Shown here piece after piece: positions 46,141-54,637 of a stretch of 62,641 bases of DNA. The stretch lies in assembly GCA_023667765.1 (NCBI GenBank), contig JAMOZS010000008.1, positions 1 through 62,641 on the forward strand, in the 5' to 3' direction. The notes below the pieces were generated by a model, which saw only the letters and a program-made list of their open reading frames with translations, was not told the origin of the DNA and did not search any database. Origin of the DNA: Roseburia sp. Lineage in GTDB: Bacteria > Bacillota > Clostridia > Lachnospirales > Lachnospiraceae. Numbering within the stretch: position 1 is the first letter of the stretch; every line of letters starts with the position of its first letter. The position numbers and the translations under genes are program-made.

Positions 46141-48765
46141 TCAATCCGTGAGGTGATAAGTCTCCCGAAGCTCTCGGGACGCCCGCTCCAGCGCCTCAAA
46201 CAAATCCATAGCCGACATGCGGACGGCGCCCTCTCCCCAGACAATCATCTGCTCCAGCGCATCCGAGGTCGCCACCGTCACCCGGTAATGACCGCCGATT
46301 TTATGCACGGCTTTCTCAATATATTGATCTGCCGTCTCCGCTTCCCTTGTGTACACCACATAAATATTATGATACCGAAGCACCGAGCCGGGGTTACCCT
46401 TTACCTTATAGGCGTCAAACACCAGTATCAGAATACTGCCCAGATATCCCTGATAGTTACACATCATATCCATCAGCCGGTCTCTTGCGCTGTCCATATT
46501 CATCTGCGCAAGCTCCTTAAGCACCGGCCATGCAAAAATAATGTTATAGCCGTCCACCAAAAGATAGCTCTCCTGGGAAGAAGAATCCTGCCCACGATAC
46601 GGGGGAGCCCCCTCCTCCCGCCTGCGATAGCTGTCCGTATGCGTCTTATGATACCGTCCAAAACGCTTCCCCTTCTCCTCCCTTTTCCCGTAAAGCTGCC
46701 GAAAAATCGCGTCAATCTCCTCCTGTGAGATATAGTCTGATTCCACTCTCTGATGAGAAGGCGCCTTCTGCTGCCCCCGGGCTGTTTCCTCCTCCGGATT
46801 CTCCTTTAAAAGCGGTTCCAGCCGAAAACCGCTGTCCACATGGGCATACTCCGGCACCTGATTCCAGGGTACCACAAAGCCGGCCCCATGCGCGCAGAAT
46901 ACCGAGCCCGTGGGATTCTCCAAATCGGCCTCCGGGTCATAGGCTGCCGCCGCCACCACCTCCTCCGTATTATGGCAGGGCTCATATCCCGCCATGGACA
47001 AGGACAGACGCCCAAAGCCTCTGGTATAGGCGTTGACCTCCCGCTGGTAGCCCTGCATGGCCGCTGCCGGCGCCCTTCCTGTGAGAATGCTGTTTTCCCC
47101 CAGCGTCACGGGGCTCTCAAAGCTCCCCTGCATCCTTTTAATATCGGACATGGCCCGCCCCAGCTGGCTCCCGGGCACCTCCAGGGTGAAGGCAAACACC
47201 GGCTCCAGCAAAAGGCATCTGCTGCTGCGCAGGCCCTGCCTGAGCGCCCGATAAGTGGCCTGCCTGAAATCTCCACCCTCCGTATGCTTCGCATGGGCCC
47301 GTCCTCCGATAAGACTGATGCGCATATCCGTAATCTCCGCCCCGGTAAGCACTCCCGCATGAGCCCGCTCCTCCAGATGGGAGAGCACCAGCCTCTGCCA
47401 GTTTTTATCCAACATATCCTCGCGGCACAGGCTGGCGAACTGCAGGCCGCTGCCCGGCTCTCCCGGCTCCAGCAACAGCTGTACCTCCGCATAATGCCGC
47501 AGAGGTTCAAAATGTCCGATGCCTATCGCAGCCTCCCCGATAGTCTCCTTATAGACAATACTGCCTTTTCCAAAGGTTACCTCCAGTCCAAAGCGCTCCG
47601 TAATCAGCCTTTTTAATACCTCTATCTGCACCTCTCCCATGACCTGCGCATGAATCTGGGCCGTTCTTTCCAGCCACACCAGCCGAAGCAGCGGCTCCTC
47701 TTCCTCCAATTCCTTCAGCTGCCTGTATACTACCACCGGGTCGCCTCCCTCGGGAAGTATGATCTGATACGTCAGCACCGGCTCCAGCACGGGAAGCGCA
47801 TTTTCCCTCTCAAAACCCAGCCCCTGTCCCACTCTTGTGCGGGTAAGACCGGTGACGGCGCATATGTCCCCCGGGACCGCCTGCTCCGCCACCTGATATT
47901 GACTGCCGTTATAGATTCTAATCTGGTCGGCCTTTTCCTGCCATTTATCCCTCCCGGATAAGGCGCTTCCAGGATTGCCCAGAAGCTGTCTTGCCCTGAG
48001 CACGCCCCCCGTCACCTTCACATGCGTCAGCCTGTTGCCCTGAGAATCCCTGCTGATTTTAAATACCCGGGCGCCAAATTCCGCCGGGTATTCCGTCTCC
48101 AGACTGTATGTCTCCATTCCGTCCAAAAGCTCTGTGATTCCCTGAAGCTTAAGGGCCGAACCAAAATAACAGGGAAACACTCTGCGCTCCGCCACCGCAC
48201 AGGCAATACTTTTTGCGTCCAGCTTCCCTGTCTGTAGATACTCCTCCAGCAGCTCCTCGCTGCATAAGGCCAGATTGTCCCAGAGCTCCTCTCCCCCAAA
48301 TTCCACACAGGCCGAATCCAGACGGCTCTGAAGCTCCTCAAGAAGCGTCTCCCGGACTGTTCCCTCCCGGTCCATCTTATTCACAAAAAGGAAGGTGGGA
48401 ATCCCGTATTTTTTCAACAGCCGCCACAAGGTACGGGTATGTCCCTGCACACCGTCCGCACCGTCAATCACCAGCACCGCATAATCCAGAACCTGCAGCG
48501 TCCGCTCCATTTCCGCCGAAAAATCCACATGTCCCGGCGTGTCCAGAAGCGTCGCCTGCAAATCCTTCCAGGTAAACAGAGCCTGCTTGGAAAAAATCGT
48601 AATGCCCCGCTCTCGCTCCAGTGCAAAATGATCCAGAAAAGCGTCCTGATGGTCCACTCTTCCCAGACTGCGCAACTGGCCGCAGGTATATAAGATGGCT
48701 TCGGCCAGGGTCGTCTTTCCCGCATCCACATGAGCCAGAATACCCAGTGTCAATTTATTACCCAT
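46141..48765 (-). CDS. TetM/EF-G-like translational GTPase fused to a YacP/Rae1-type NYN nuclease domain
   Basis: 874 residues. Residues 1 to about 640 are a ribosomal-protection-type GTPase: G1 AHVDAGKTT, G2 RERGITI, G3 DTPGHVDF, G4 NKMD, then the EF-G-like domains II to V (YKETIGEAAIGIGHFEPLRHYAEV; GSQLGRAMSDIKRMQGSF). After a charged linker (about 650-733) residues 734-874 match the YacP/Rae1 NYN fold: LLVDGYNIIFAWPVLKEL, ILVFDAYKVKG, VVYTREAETADQYIEKAV, VATSDALEQMIVWGEGAVRMSA. In Bacillus Rae1 cuts mRNA in the ribosomal A site. So GTPase and A-site nuclease may act as one protein. It follows thiC by 33 nt without a terminator. Tetracycline resistance is not implied. Confidence 0.9.
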   Translation of the reverse strand: MGNKLTLGILAHVDAGKTTLAEAILYTCGQLRSLGRVDHQDAFLDHFALERERGITIFSKQALFTWKDLQATLLDTPGHVDFSAEMERTLQVLDYAVLVIDGADGVQGHTRTLWRLLKKYGIPTFLFVNKMDREGTVRETLLEELQSRLDSACVEFGGEELWDNLALCSEELLEEYLQTGKLDAKSIACAVAERRVFPCYFGSALKLQGITELLDGMETYSLETEYPAEFGARVFKISRDSQGNRLTHVKVTGGVLRARQLLGNPGSALSGRDKWQEKADQIRIYNGSQYQVAEQAVPGDICAVTGLTRTRVGQGLGFERENALPVLEPVLTYQIILPEGGDPVVVYRQLKELEEEEPLLRLVWLERTAQIHAQVMGEVQIEVLKRLITERFGLEVTFGKGSIVYKETIGEAAIGIGHFEPLRHYAEVQLLLEPGEPGSGLQFASLCREDMLDKNWQRLVLSHLEERAHAGVLTGAEITDMRISLIGGRAHAKHTEGGDFRQATYRALRQGLRSSRCLLLEPVFAFTLEVPGSQLGRAMSDIKRMQGSFESPVTLGENSILTGRAPAAAMQGYQREVNAYTRGFGRLSLSMAGYEPCHNTEEVVAAAAYDPEADLENPTGSVFCAHGAGFVVPWNQVPEYAHVDSGFRLEPLLKENPEEETARGQQKAPSHQRVESDYISQEEIDAIFRQLYGKREEKGKRFGRYHKTHTDSYRRREEGAPPYRGQDSSSQESYLLVDGYNIIFAWPVLKELAQMNMDSARDRLMDMMCNYQGYLGSILILVFDAYKVKGNPGSVLRYHNIYVVYTREAETADQYIEKAVHKIGGHYRVTVATSDALEQMIVWGEGAVRMSAMDLFEALERASRELRETYHLTD

Positions 48766-48798
48766 CGCATCCTCCCGTAAGGCAACAGCTACGCCGCA

Positions 48799-50109
48799 TC
48801 ATAAGATATCTATGTATTCTCCCGCCAGCGCCTTATTCATGCTGCGAACGGCGCAGAACTTCCCGCACATACTACAGGTATCGCTATGGTCGTCCTCGGG
48901 CTTTCTGCTGTCCCGTATCTCTCTGGCTGTCTCAGGGTCCAGCGCACAGGCAAACTGCTCCTCCCAATCCAGATTACGTCTGGCGTCCGCCATCCGGTCA
49001 TCTATACTTCTCGCTCCGGGAATACCCTTTGCAATATCCGCCGCATGGGCCGCAATCTTCGAGGCAATAATTCCCTGCTTCACATCCTCCACATTGGGAA
49101 GGGCCAGATGCTCCGCAGGCGTTACATAACACAGAAAGGCCGCTCCACTCATAGCCGCCACCGCTCCGCCGATAGCCGCCGTAATATGGTCGTAGCCCGG
49201 CGCAATATCTGTCACAAGGGGGCCCAGCACATAGAAGGGCGCTCCCATACAGATACTCTGCTGTATCTGCATATTCGCCGCCACCTGATTCAGGGGCACA
49301 TGTCCCGGCCCCTCCACCATAACCTGTACATTGTGGGCCCAGGCACGCTTCGTCAGCTCTCCCAGTCTCACCAGTTCCTCTATCTGACAAACGTCCGTGG
49401 CGTCGGCCAGACAGCCGGGACGGCAGGCGTCCCCCAGGGATATGGTCACATCATGCTCCTCACAGATATCCAGTATCTCATCATAATATTCATAAAAGGG
49501 ATTCTCCTCCCCGGTCATGCTCATCCAGGCAAACACCAGACTTCCGCCCCGACTCACAATATTCATCTTCCTCTTATGGCTGCGTATCTGTTCAATCGTC
49601 TTGCGGGTGATTCCACAGTGCAGCGTCACGAAATCCACACCATCCCGGGCATGAAGCCGAACCACATCAATAAAATCCTTTGCCGTAAGACTGGCCAGGT
49701 CTCTCTGATAATGAATGACGCTGTCATAGACCGGCACCGTGCCAATCATCGCCGGACACTCCCGGGTCAGCTTCTGTCGGAAGGGCTGTGTATTTCCATG
49801 ACTGGACAAATCCATAATCGCCTCCGCCCCAAGCTCCACAGCGCTCATCACCTTCTGCATCTCAATATCATAATCCTTACAGTCTCTGGAAACGCCCAAA
49901 TTGACATTAATCTTGGTGCGCAGCATACTGCCTACGCCCTCCGGATTCAGACAGGTATGATGTTTATTGGCGCAAAGCGCCACCTTTCCCTCTGCTATCA
50001 GCTTCATCAGCTGTTCCACCGGCATTGCTTCCTTTTTGGCCACAATCTCCATCTGAGGCGTTACAACGCCTTTTCTCGCAGCATCCATCTGTGTCGTATA
50101 ATTGCTCAT
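48799..50109 (-). CDS. thiC: phosphomethylpyrimidine synthase
   Basis: About 436 residues, the clostridial short form. Radical SAM enzyme that makes HMP-P from aminoimidazole ribotide. The C-terminal cluster motif CSMCGKFC (CxxCxxxxC) lies near the end, and [22 protein letters not shown] and [17 protein letters not shown] are diagnostic. Start ATG at 50109 with GGGAGGAAAG. Last thi gene; the GTPase-nuclease gene follows. Confidence 0.95.
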   Translation of the reverse strand: MSNYTTQMDAARKGVVTPQMEIVAKKEAMPVEQLMKLIAEGKVALCANKHHTCLNPEGVGSMLRTKINVNLGVSRDCKDYDIEMQKVMSAVELGAEAIMDLSSHGNTQPFRQKLTRECPAMIGTVPVYDSVIHYQRDLASLTAKDFIDVVRLHARDGVDFVTLHCGITRKTIEQIRSHKRKMNIVSRGGSLVFAWMSMTGEENPFYEYYDEILDICEEHDVTISLGDACRPGCLADATDVCQIEELVRLGELTKRAWAHNVQVMVEGPGHVPLNQVAANMQIQQSICMGAPFYVLGPLVTDIAPGYDHITAAIGGAVAAMSGAAFLCYVTPAEHLALPNVEDVKQGIIASKIAAHAADIAKGIPGARSIDDRMADARRNLDWEEQFACALDPETAREIRDSRKPEDDHSDTCSMCGKFCAVRSMNKALAGEYIDIL

Positions 50110-50153
50110 CTTTCCTCCCGTTCCGCGCGTTTTGCCGCACACTCCTTTATTGC

Positions 50154-50939
50154 TTATCTATTCATCCTGTAGACATGGTTGAGCGGCCCGCTGCCCTTCC
50201 CTAAATCGAGCCCGTCCGCCAATGCCCCTGTCAGATACTCCTTTGCCCTTTCCACCGCCGTTTCCAACTCATAGCCCAGAGCCAGATTACTGGCAATGGC
50301 GCTGGATAAGGTACAGCCGGTACCATGCGTATTGGGATTCGAGATTCGTTCTCCTTTAAACCAGACAGCCTTACCGTCCCTGTACAACAAATCATCGGCC
50401 TCCTTCCGGCTATGCCCTCCCTTACATAAGACAGCACAATGCCAGCGCTTCCAGATTTCCGCCGCCGCCGCTTCCATATCCCCGGCATTTTGTATCTTCC
50501 TGTCTGCCAGCGCCTCCGCTTCCGGAATATTGGGCGTAATCAACTCCGCCAGAGGAAAAAGCTCCTCCTTAAGTACCTCCACAGCCCCCTTCTGCATCAG
50601 CAGAGAGCCGCTGGTGGAGACCATCACCGGGTCCAGCACAATATGTCTGGCTTTGTACGCTTTCAGCTTAACCGCCGTCACCCTCATGAGCTCGCTGTCC
50701 GAAAGCATTCCCAGCTTAACCGCATCCGGAAAGATATCCGTAAAAATACAATCCAGCTGCTTACTCAGAAACTCAGGCGGCACCTCCATGATGCCGTAAA
50801 CTCCCGTAGTATTTTGGGCTGTCAGCGCCGCTATGGCGCTCATTCCATATACCCCGTGAGCCGCCATGGTTTTCAAATCCGCCTGAATGCCTGCCCCGCC
50901 GCTTGAATCGCTTCCTGCAATGGTAAGTACCGCCTTCAT
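50154..50939 (-). CDS. thiD: hydroxymethylpyrimidine/phosphomethylpyrimidine kinase
   Basis: About 261 residues. Ribokinase-like: [23 protein letters not shown] at the start, [14 protein letters not shown] and the catalytic [16 protein letters not shown] with the GTGC motif. Phosphorylates HMP and HMP-P. Met at 50939 follows GGAGGAACTT; a longer frame overlaps thiE. Lies between thiE and thiC. Confidence 0.95.
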   Translation of the reverse strand: MKAVLTIAGSDSSGGAGIQADLKTMAAHGVYGMSAIAALTAQNTTGVYGIMEVPPEFLSKQLDCIFTDIFPDAVKLGMLSDSELMRVTAVKLKAYKARHIVLDPVMVSTSGSLLMQKGAVEVLKEELFPLAELITPNIPEAEALADRKIQNAGDMEAAAAEIWKRWHCAVLCKGGHSRKEADDLLYRDGKAVWFKGERISNPNTHGTGCTLSSAIASNLALGYELETAVERAKEYLTGALADGLDLGKGSGPLNHVYRMNR

Positions 50940-50976
50940 AAGTTCCTCCGTTTCTGCACCGGCCTGTCTTGCCTCA

Positions 50977-51639
50977 TCAGCCAAAAAGTCCTCTGACCAT
51001 AGATAATAATTCCCGACATTCCGCCTCTATATTCTCTGCGGCAAAGATTGCCGATACCAGTGCGACGCCGCTGATACCGCTTCCCCCAAGCCCGCTGATA
51101 TGACTCTTTTTGATTCCCCCTATAGCTACCACCGGTATTGTTACCGCCCGGCAGATTTCCCGCAGGGTATTTACGGAGAGAGGGGAGGCGTCCGGCTTCG
51201 TGCCTGTGGAAAACATCGCCCCCACTCCCAGATAATCCGCACCGTCCCTCTCGGCCGTTAAGGCCTCCCGAATCGTATGGGCCGACACCCCGATAATTTT
51301 ATCCGGCCCCAAAAGCTCACGCACTCTTTTGAGCGGCATATCGCTCTGTCCCACATGTACGCCGTCCGCTTTCGAGCGCAGAGCAATCTCCACATTATCA
51401 TTGACGATAAAGGGCACCCGATATTTCCGGCACAGCTCTCCCATCTGAACGGCCTGCGCCAGAAAATCCTCAAAGCCCCTCTCCTTTTCCCGAAGCTGAA
51501 CACAGGTGACGCCGCCCTTAAGCGCTTCCTCCACCTGCGCATACAGCGTTTTTTCCTTTGTCCAGGCTCTGTCCGTTACTGCATACAGCTGCATTGCCTG
51601 CTTCACCAAATTCTTTTTACTGTCCATACCAATCACCAC
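50977..51639 (-). CDS. thiE: thiamine-phosphate synthase
   Basis: About 216-220 residues. TIM barrel: LYAVTDRAW, CVQLREKE, FIVNDNVEIALRSKADGVHVGQSD and VVAIGGIKK. Joins HMP-PP and thiazole phosphate to thiamine phosphate. Start is GTG at 51639 or ATG at 51627 (MDSKKN); neither ribosome site is ideal. One gene downstream of thiM. Confidence 0.94.
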   Translation of the reverse strand: MVIGMDSKKNLVKQAMQLYAVTDRAWTKEKTLYAQVEEALKGGVTCVQLREKERGFEDFLAQAVQMGELCRKYRVPFIVNDNVEIALRSKADGVHVGQSDMPLKRVRELLGPDKIIGVSAHTIREALTAERDGADYLGVGAMFSTGTKPDASPLSVNTLREICRAVTIPVVAIGGIKKSHISGLGGSGISGVALVSAIFAAENIEAECRELLSMVRGLFG

Positions 51640-51678
51640 GCCTCTCTTCTTTTGCAGGCCTAAGGAAGCCTTTTCCTG

Positions 51679-52503
51679 TTACAATACCTGCTCTATCACG
51701 GCATACCGCCTGATATCCTCCCCCCGTAAGCGGTACATGGCGTCTATGATATAATTTCTATAGGATGCATTGCCCTCCGCCTCTCCCAGACGGGCATAGG
51801 CTCGTTCCCCGCAAATTCCCATTGCGCATACGGCCGCTGCCGCCGCCTCCACCGGATTCTCTTTGTTGGCGGCAAGAAAGGCCGCTGTCAGTGCGGAGAG
51901 CTGACAGCCGGTTCCCGTCACTTTGCTCATCATAGGATGTCCATTAAAGATGCCATAGGTCTTTATCCCATCCGACACCAGGTCGATTTCCCCGGTCACC
52001 ACAGCCACACAGCCCGCCTCCGCCGCAAAAGCTTTTACAAACGCTGCGAACTTTTGAAGGCTTGCTCCGGTTACCTTATCTTTCCCGGCCGCATCCACCC
52101 CCCTTGTGTCTGCGGCTCCCAAAGCCAATGTCCTTATCTCGGACAGATTTCCCCTTATCAGAGTAGGCCTGACCTCCCGCATCAGCTGAATCGCCGTCCG
52201 GGTTCGCAAAGAGGACGCTCCTGCCCCCACCGGGTCCAGCGTCACCGGATGTCCCAGCGCCGCCGCCCTCTTTCCGGCCGCCAGCATGGCCGGAACCGTT
52301 CTGACGTTTAAGGTGCCGATATTGAGATGCAATGCGGCGCACAGAGCCGTTATCTCCTCCGCCTCCTCCCTGTCATCCGCCATAATTGGGGAAGCGCCAC
52401 AGGCCAGCAGCATATTGGCACAATCATTTACCGTCACATAATTTGTTATATTATGCACCAGAGGATGCAATTCTCTCACACGTTCCAGTACTTTCCCAAA
52501 CAT
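51679..52503 (-). CDS. thiM: hydroxyethylthiazole kinase
   Basis: 274 residues. Family motifs HPLVHNITNYVTVNDCANMLLACGASPIMADDREEAEEI, VTLDPVGAGASSLR, LIRGNLSEI and MSKVTGTGCQLSALTAAF. Phosphorylates salvaged thiazole alcohol. GGAGG about 10 nt before the ATG. The salvage partner ThiW is encoded directly upstream. Confidence 0.95.
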   Translation of the reverse strand: MFGKVLERVRELHPLVHNITNYVTVNDCANMLLACGASPIMADDREEAEEITALCAALHLNIGTLNVRTVPAMLAAGKRAAALGHPVTLDPVGAGASSLRTRTAIQLMREVRPTLIRGNLSEIRTLALGAADTRGVDAAGKDKVTGASLQKFAAFVKAFAAEAGCVAVVTGEIDLVSDGIKTYGIFNGHPMMSKVTGTGCQLSALTAAFLAANKENPVEAAAAAVCAMGICGERAYARLGEAEGNASYRNYIIDAMYRLRGEDIRRYAVIEQVL

Positions 52504-52550
52504 TTCAACCCTACCTCCGGGATATCCTAATCCATTCCATCAGCGTTTCC

Positions 52551-53057
52551 TCAGATTCCCCTCGCAGTTAATATTCCCGTCCTTTTAAGCGCCCCCAACA
52601 GTATGCCGGACAGAACCGCTCCCCCTGCCGTGGAAATTAAAAACGGCACGATATAGGCATAGAAGGCTATATCGCCTGCGCTCTTTCCCATCAGCAAAAC
52701 AGCCACCGGATATGCGCATAAGCCTCCCAAAATCGCAGTTCCGAACACCTCCGCAAGGAGCGTCGGCCAGATTTTCTTTGTCCTCCCATATACAATGCCG
52801 CACAGGAGCGCGCCAAACATACTGCCCGGAAAGGCCATCAAACTCCCAAGCCCCAGAAGATTCCTGATTAGACTGGCTCCAAAAGCAACTCCCACTCCAT
52901 ACCAGGGGCCTAAAACGACTGCGCATAAGATATTTACCATATGCTGTACCGGCGCACATTTGCTGCCGAATACGGGCACCGAAAACAGACTTCCTACTAC
53001 TGCTATCCCACACAATACACCGGCAACTACCATCTTTTTGATTCTTTCACTCTTCAT
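52551..53057 (-). CDS. thiW: energy-coupling factor transporter S component ThiW
   Basis: About 168 residues, five to six membrane helices. The order PVFGSKCAPVQHMVNILCAVVLGPWYGVGVAFGASLIRNLLGLGSLMAFPGSMFGALLCGIVYG is the ThiW signature of a substrate-binding S component. It delivers hydroxyethylthiazole with ECF ATPases encoded elsewhere. Met at 53057 is favoured (AAAAGGAG eight nt upstream). First gene of the thi operon, preceded by the TPP riboswitch. Confidence 0.9.
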   Translation of the reverse strand: MKSERIKKMVVAGVLCGIAVVGSLFSVPVFGSKCAPVQHMVNILCAVVLGPWYGVGVAFGASLIRNLLGLGSLMAFPGSMFGALLCGIVYGRTKKIWPTLLAEVFGTAILGGLCAYPVAVLLMGKSAGDIAFYAYIVPFLISTAGGAVLSGILLGALKRTGILTARGI

Positions 53058-53095
53058 ACTCATAACTCCTTTTCCAATGTAATAGATTATCCTGC

Positions 53096-53273
53096 GAGAA
53101 CGACAATAACAGCATCGTTCCCTGTGACATAGAAAGCATTTATGCTTCCCGGGAATTTCGGTCGAAGCTTACTGGCTTCCTCTCACGCCGGAACACGGCT
53201 TCCCATCGCTGTTATCTACCGGATACAGGGCGCTCCCCCTCTATCCCCCCGCTTCTTACGGGGCGTCGTTCTC
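53096..53273 (-). ncRNA. candidate structured RNA in the thi operon leader
   Basis: The 178-nt stretch is closed by GAGAACGAC (53265-53273 on the minus strand) pairing with GTCGTTCTC (53096-53104), and inside it ATAACAGC pairs with GCTGTTAT (53208-53215 with 53106-53113). Between them lie local hairpins: CCCCG/CGGGG, GGATA/TATCC, GGGAA/TTCCC, GAAGC/GCTTC and GAAGCAT/ATGCTTT. A GTGAGAGGAAG...CTTCGACC segment resembles the CUGAGAGGAAG...CUUCGACC half of a TPP riboswitch, but the second half (ACCUGAU...AAUGCC) is absent. No coding frame or T-run. Not a known class that I recognise; it may be a decayed riboswitch or a new leader element. It precedes thiW by 38 nt. Confidence 0.5.
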
Positions 53274-53307
53274 TATCACATCCTTTCCAGAGTTATTTTA
53301 TAAAACC

Positions 53308-53352
53308 TGCGCCGAGTGCAGCATATTTCCCTTCGCACAAGTGCGCATCATA
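53308..53352. repeat. dispersed intergenic repeat, copy 3 (partial)
   Basis: Contains GCGCCGAGTGCAGCATATTTCCCTTC and CACAAGTGCGCAT, the central part of copies 1 and 2. It is joined on one side to the riboswitch terminator, as copy 2 is joined to another terminator. Confidence 0.7.
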
Positions 53353-53353
53353 C

Positions 53354-53382
53354 AAAAAAGAGATACCTGTTGCGGTATCTCC
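53354..53382 (-). terminator. terminator of the TPP riboswitch
   Basis: GAGATACC and GGTATCTC form an 8-bp stem around GCAACA, followed on the minus strand by TTTTTTG. It lies about 10 nt after the riboswitch core and is positioned to stop transcription when TPP is bound. Confidence 0.88.
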
Positions 53383-53390
53383 GACAAAAT

Positions 53391-53480
53391 CACTTGTGAC
53401 TTCCTACGACGGCATTATCCGTATCAGGTAAAAGGGTCGAAGTTGATTACTTCCTCTCAGCCTGCCGTTACAAGCTCCCC
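53391..53480 (-). promoter_or_regulatory. TPP riboswitch
   Basis: The minus strand reads GGGGAGCTTG, GGCTGAGAGGAAG, CAACTTCGACCC, ACCTGAT, GGATAATGCC and CGTAGGAAGT in order, which is the complete TPP (THI-box) core including the pyrimidine-sensing CUGAGA and pyrophosphate-sensing parts. A terminator follows at once, so TPP binding should reduce transcription of thiW-M-E-D-C and possibly of the GTPase-nuclease gene. Confidence 0.95.
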
Positions 53481-53548
53481 TGCTCTAATTTATGAAATAG
53501 TTATAGCAAAACGCCGAAGGTTTGTCAAGCCTTGACCATGCGATTGAA

Positions 53549-53577
53549 TTGATAAAATCCTACGATTTGTATATAAT
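53549..53577 (+). promoter_or_regulatory. promoter of the toxin-antitoxin operon
   Basis: TTGATA (53549-53554) and TATAAT (53572-53577) are 17 bp apart, about 68 nt upstream of the antitoxin ATG. AT-rich surroundings. Divergent from the thi operon. Confidence 0.7.
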
Positions 53578-53645
53578 ATTATTGAAAAGAAAAATGGTTT
53601 ATTTTAAAATATTAGTACATTATTTTATAGAAGAGGGATGATAAT

Positions 53646-53861
53646 ATGTCTATTACTGCAACCGAATTAAAAGTTAATCTTGGCAAATATCTTACGTTAG
53701 CGGAAAACGAGGATATTTATATCACTCGCAATGGAAAGGTCGTTGCAAAATTGTCTAATCCCTATCAAGACAGAGTGGATATTGCTAAATCATTGTTTGG
53801 TATTCTTCCCACAGAAATGACATTAGAAGAGGCACAAGAAGAAAGGCTGAATACTATATGA
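53646..53861 (+). CDS. Phd/YefM-type antitoxin
   Basis: 71 residues. The N-terminal part (MSITATELKVNLGKYLTLAENEDIYITRNGKVVAKL) is the Phd/YefM DNA-binding fold; the C-terminal tail would neutralise the toxin. RBS AGAGGGATGATAAT before the ATG. Its stop overlaps the toxin start by 4 nt (ATGA). Binds its own promoter in related systems. Confidence 0.88.
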   Translation: MSITATELKVNLGKYLTLAENEDIYITRNGKVVAKLSNPYQDRVDIAKSLFGILPTEMTLEEAQEERLNTI

Positions 53862-54289
53862 GAGTTTTAATTGATACCTGCGTTATCATTGATGCATTGC
53901 AAGCGCGCGCTCCGTTTGCGGAAGCAGCACAAAAGATTTTTTTATACGCAGCGAACAAGCAATTTGAGGGATATCTTACAGCTAAAGCAGCCACGGATAT
54001 TTATTATCTGACACATCGACTAACACATAGTGATGCCGAAACCCGTAAAATTTTAAGTAAACTGTATACATTATTCAATTTGTTAGATACAGCCTCTTTG
54101 GATTGTCGCAAAGCAATTTCTTCGGAAATAGGAGATTATGAGGATGCTGTTATGGTAGAAACTGCTATCCGTTCTGAGATGGACTGTATTGTAACTCGAA
54201 ATATGAGGGATTATGCAAAATCCTCCGTTACAGTATATGAACCGTCTGTATTTTTGGAATTATTAGAAGCAGAAAGGGAATCGGATTAA
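53858..54289 (+). CDS. PIN-domain toxin (VapC-like)
   Basis: 143 residues. PIN-fold acidic residues are present: D6 in LIDTCVIIDAL, E in the central helix (GDYEDAVMVETA) and D in DCIVTRNMRDY near the end. Likely a ribonuclease that is held inactive by the antitoxin in the gene before it. AT-rich compared with the thi operon, in keeping with horizontal transfer. Confidence 0.88.
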   Translation: MRVLIDTCVIIDALQARAPFAEAAQKIFLYAANKQFEGYLTAKAATDIYYLTHRLTHSDAETRKILSKLYTLFNLLDTASLDCRKAISSEIGDYEDAVMVETAIRSEMDCIVTRNMRDYAKSSVTVYEPSVFLELLEAERESD

Positions 54290-54308
54290 AAAATCCACTC
54301 CTCCCCTG

Positions 54309-54440
54309 TCATGCATGAAACGCGTGCAGTTTATATATCATTATATATTCATCCGCATATGTCCCATCCGGATATTTTAGCGCATTAGGAAGAGTGCCCA
54401 TCACTTCAAACCGTATCTTTTGCCCTATAAAGCGAAATGT
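54309..54440 (-). pseudogene. C-terminal remnant of a GNAT acetyltransferase
   Basis: The last 40 residues of the frame (FRFIGQKIRFEVMGTLPNALKYPDGTYADEYIMIYKL) resemble the end of GNAT acetyltransferases, where a strand such as GTIPNALKYPDGTYVDEYLM closes the fold. Upstream of about 54440 the frame becomes the antisense of another remnant, so the gene lacks most of its acetyl-CoA domain. No ribosome site. Confidence 0.55.
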
Positions 54441-54469
54441 GGCGTTTGTCCTGATTGATTTCACGAATT

Positions 54470-54612
54470 GCTCTAAAGTCGTACCTGTTGATAAATTAAG
54501 TGTCATTTTGACATTAGTACTGGCATTTATATTCTTGCACGAAAAATTTACAGTCAAATCATTCCTTGGCTGCATACTGATTGGAGCCGGAACCTTGCTA
54601 CTGGCTCTGTAA
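54470..54612 (+). pseudogene. C-terminal remnant of an EamA/DMT-family transporter
   Basis: The plus-strand frame reads VVPVDKLSVILTLVLAFIFLHEKFTVKSFLGCILIGAGTLLLAL and stops at 54612. This is the last two helices of an EamA-domain exporter (pattern SVVAPIDKLS, FLGEKL, GLLLIVAGTLLL). The preceding eight helices are missing; the frame before about 54470 overlaps the GNAT remnant. So two decayed genes have been joined tail to tail here. Confidence 0.65.
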
Positions 54613-54637
54613 TTCCCGTTTTGCTATTTGTACCCTC

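Noticed and set aside
46141-48765. tetracycline-resistance determinant
   Set aside because: The GTPase part is TetM-like, but the fused nuclease domain and chromosomal position in a thiamine operon point to a housekeeping or stress role; resistance cannot be read from the sequence.
48886-50172. 428-codon open frame on the plus strand
   Set aside because: It lies exactly antisense to thiC, has no family motif, is rich in His, Arg and Thr as antisense frames are, and no ribosome site precedes it.
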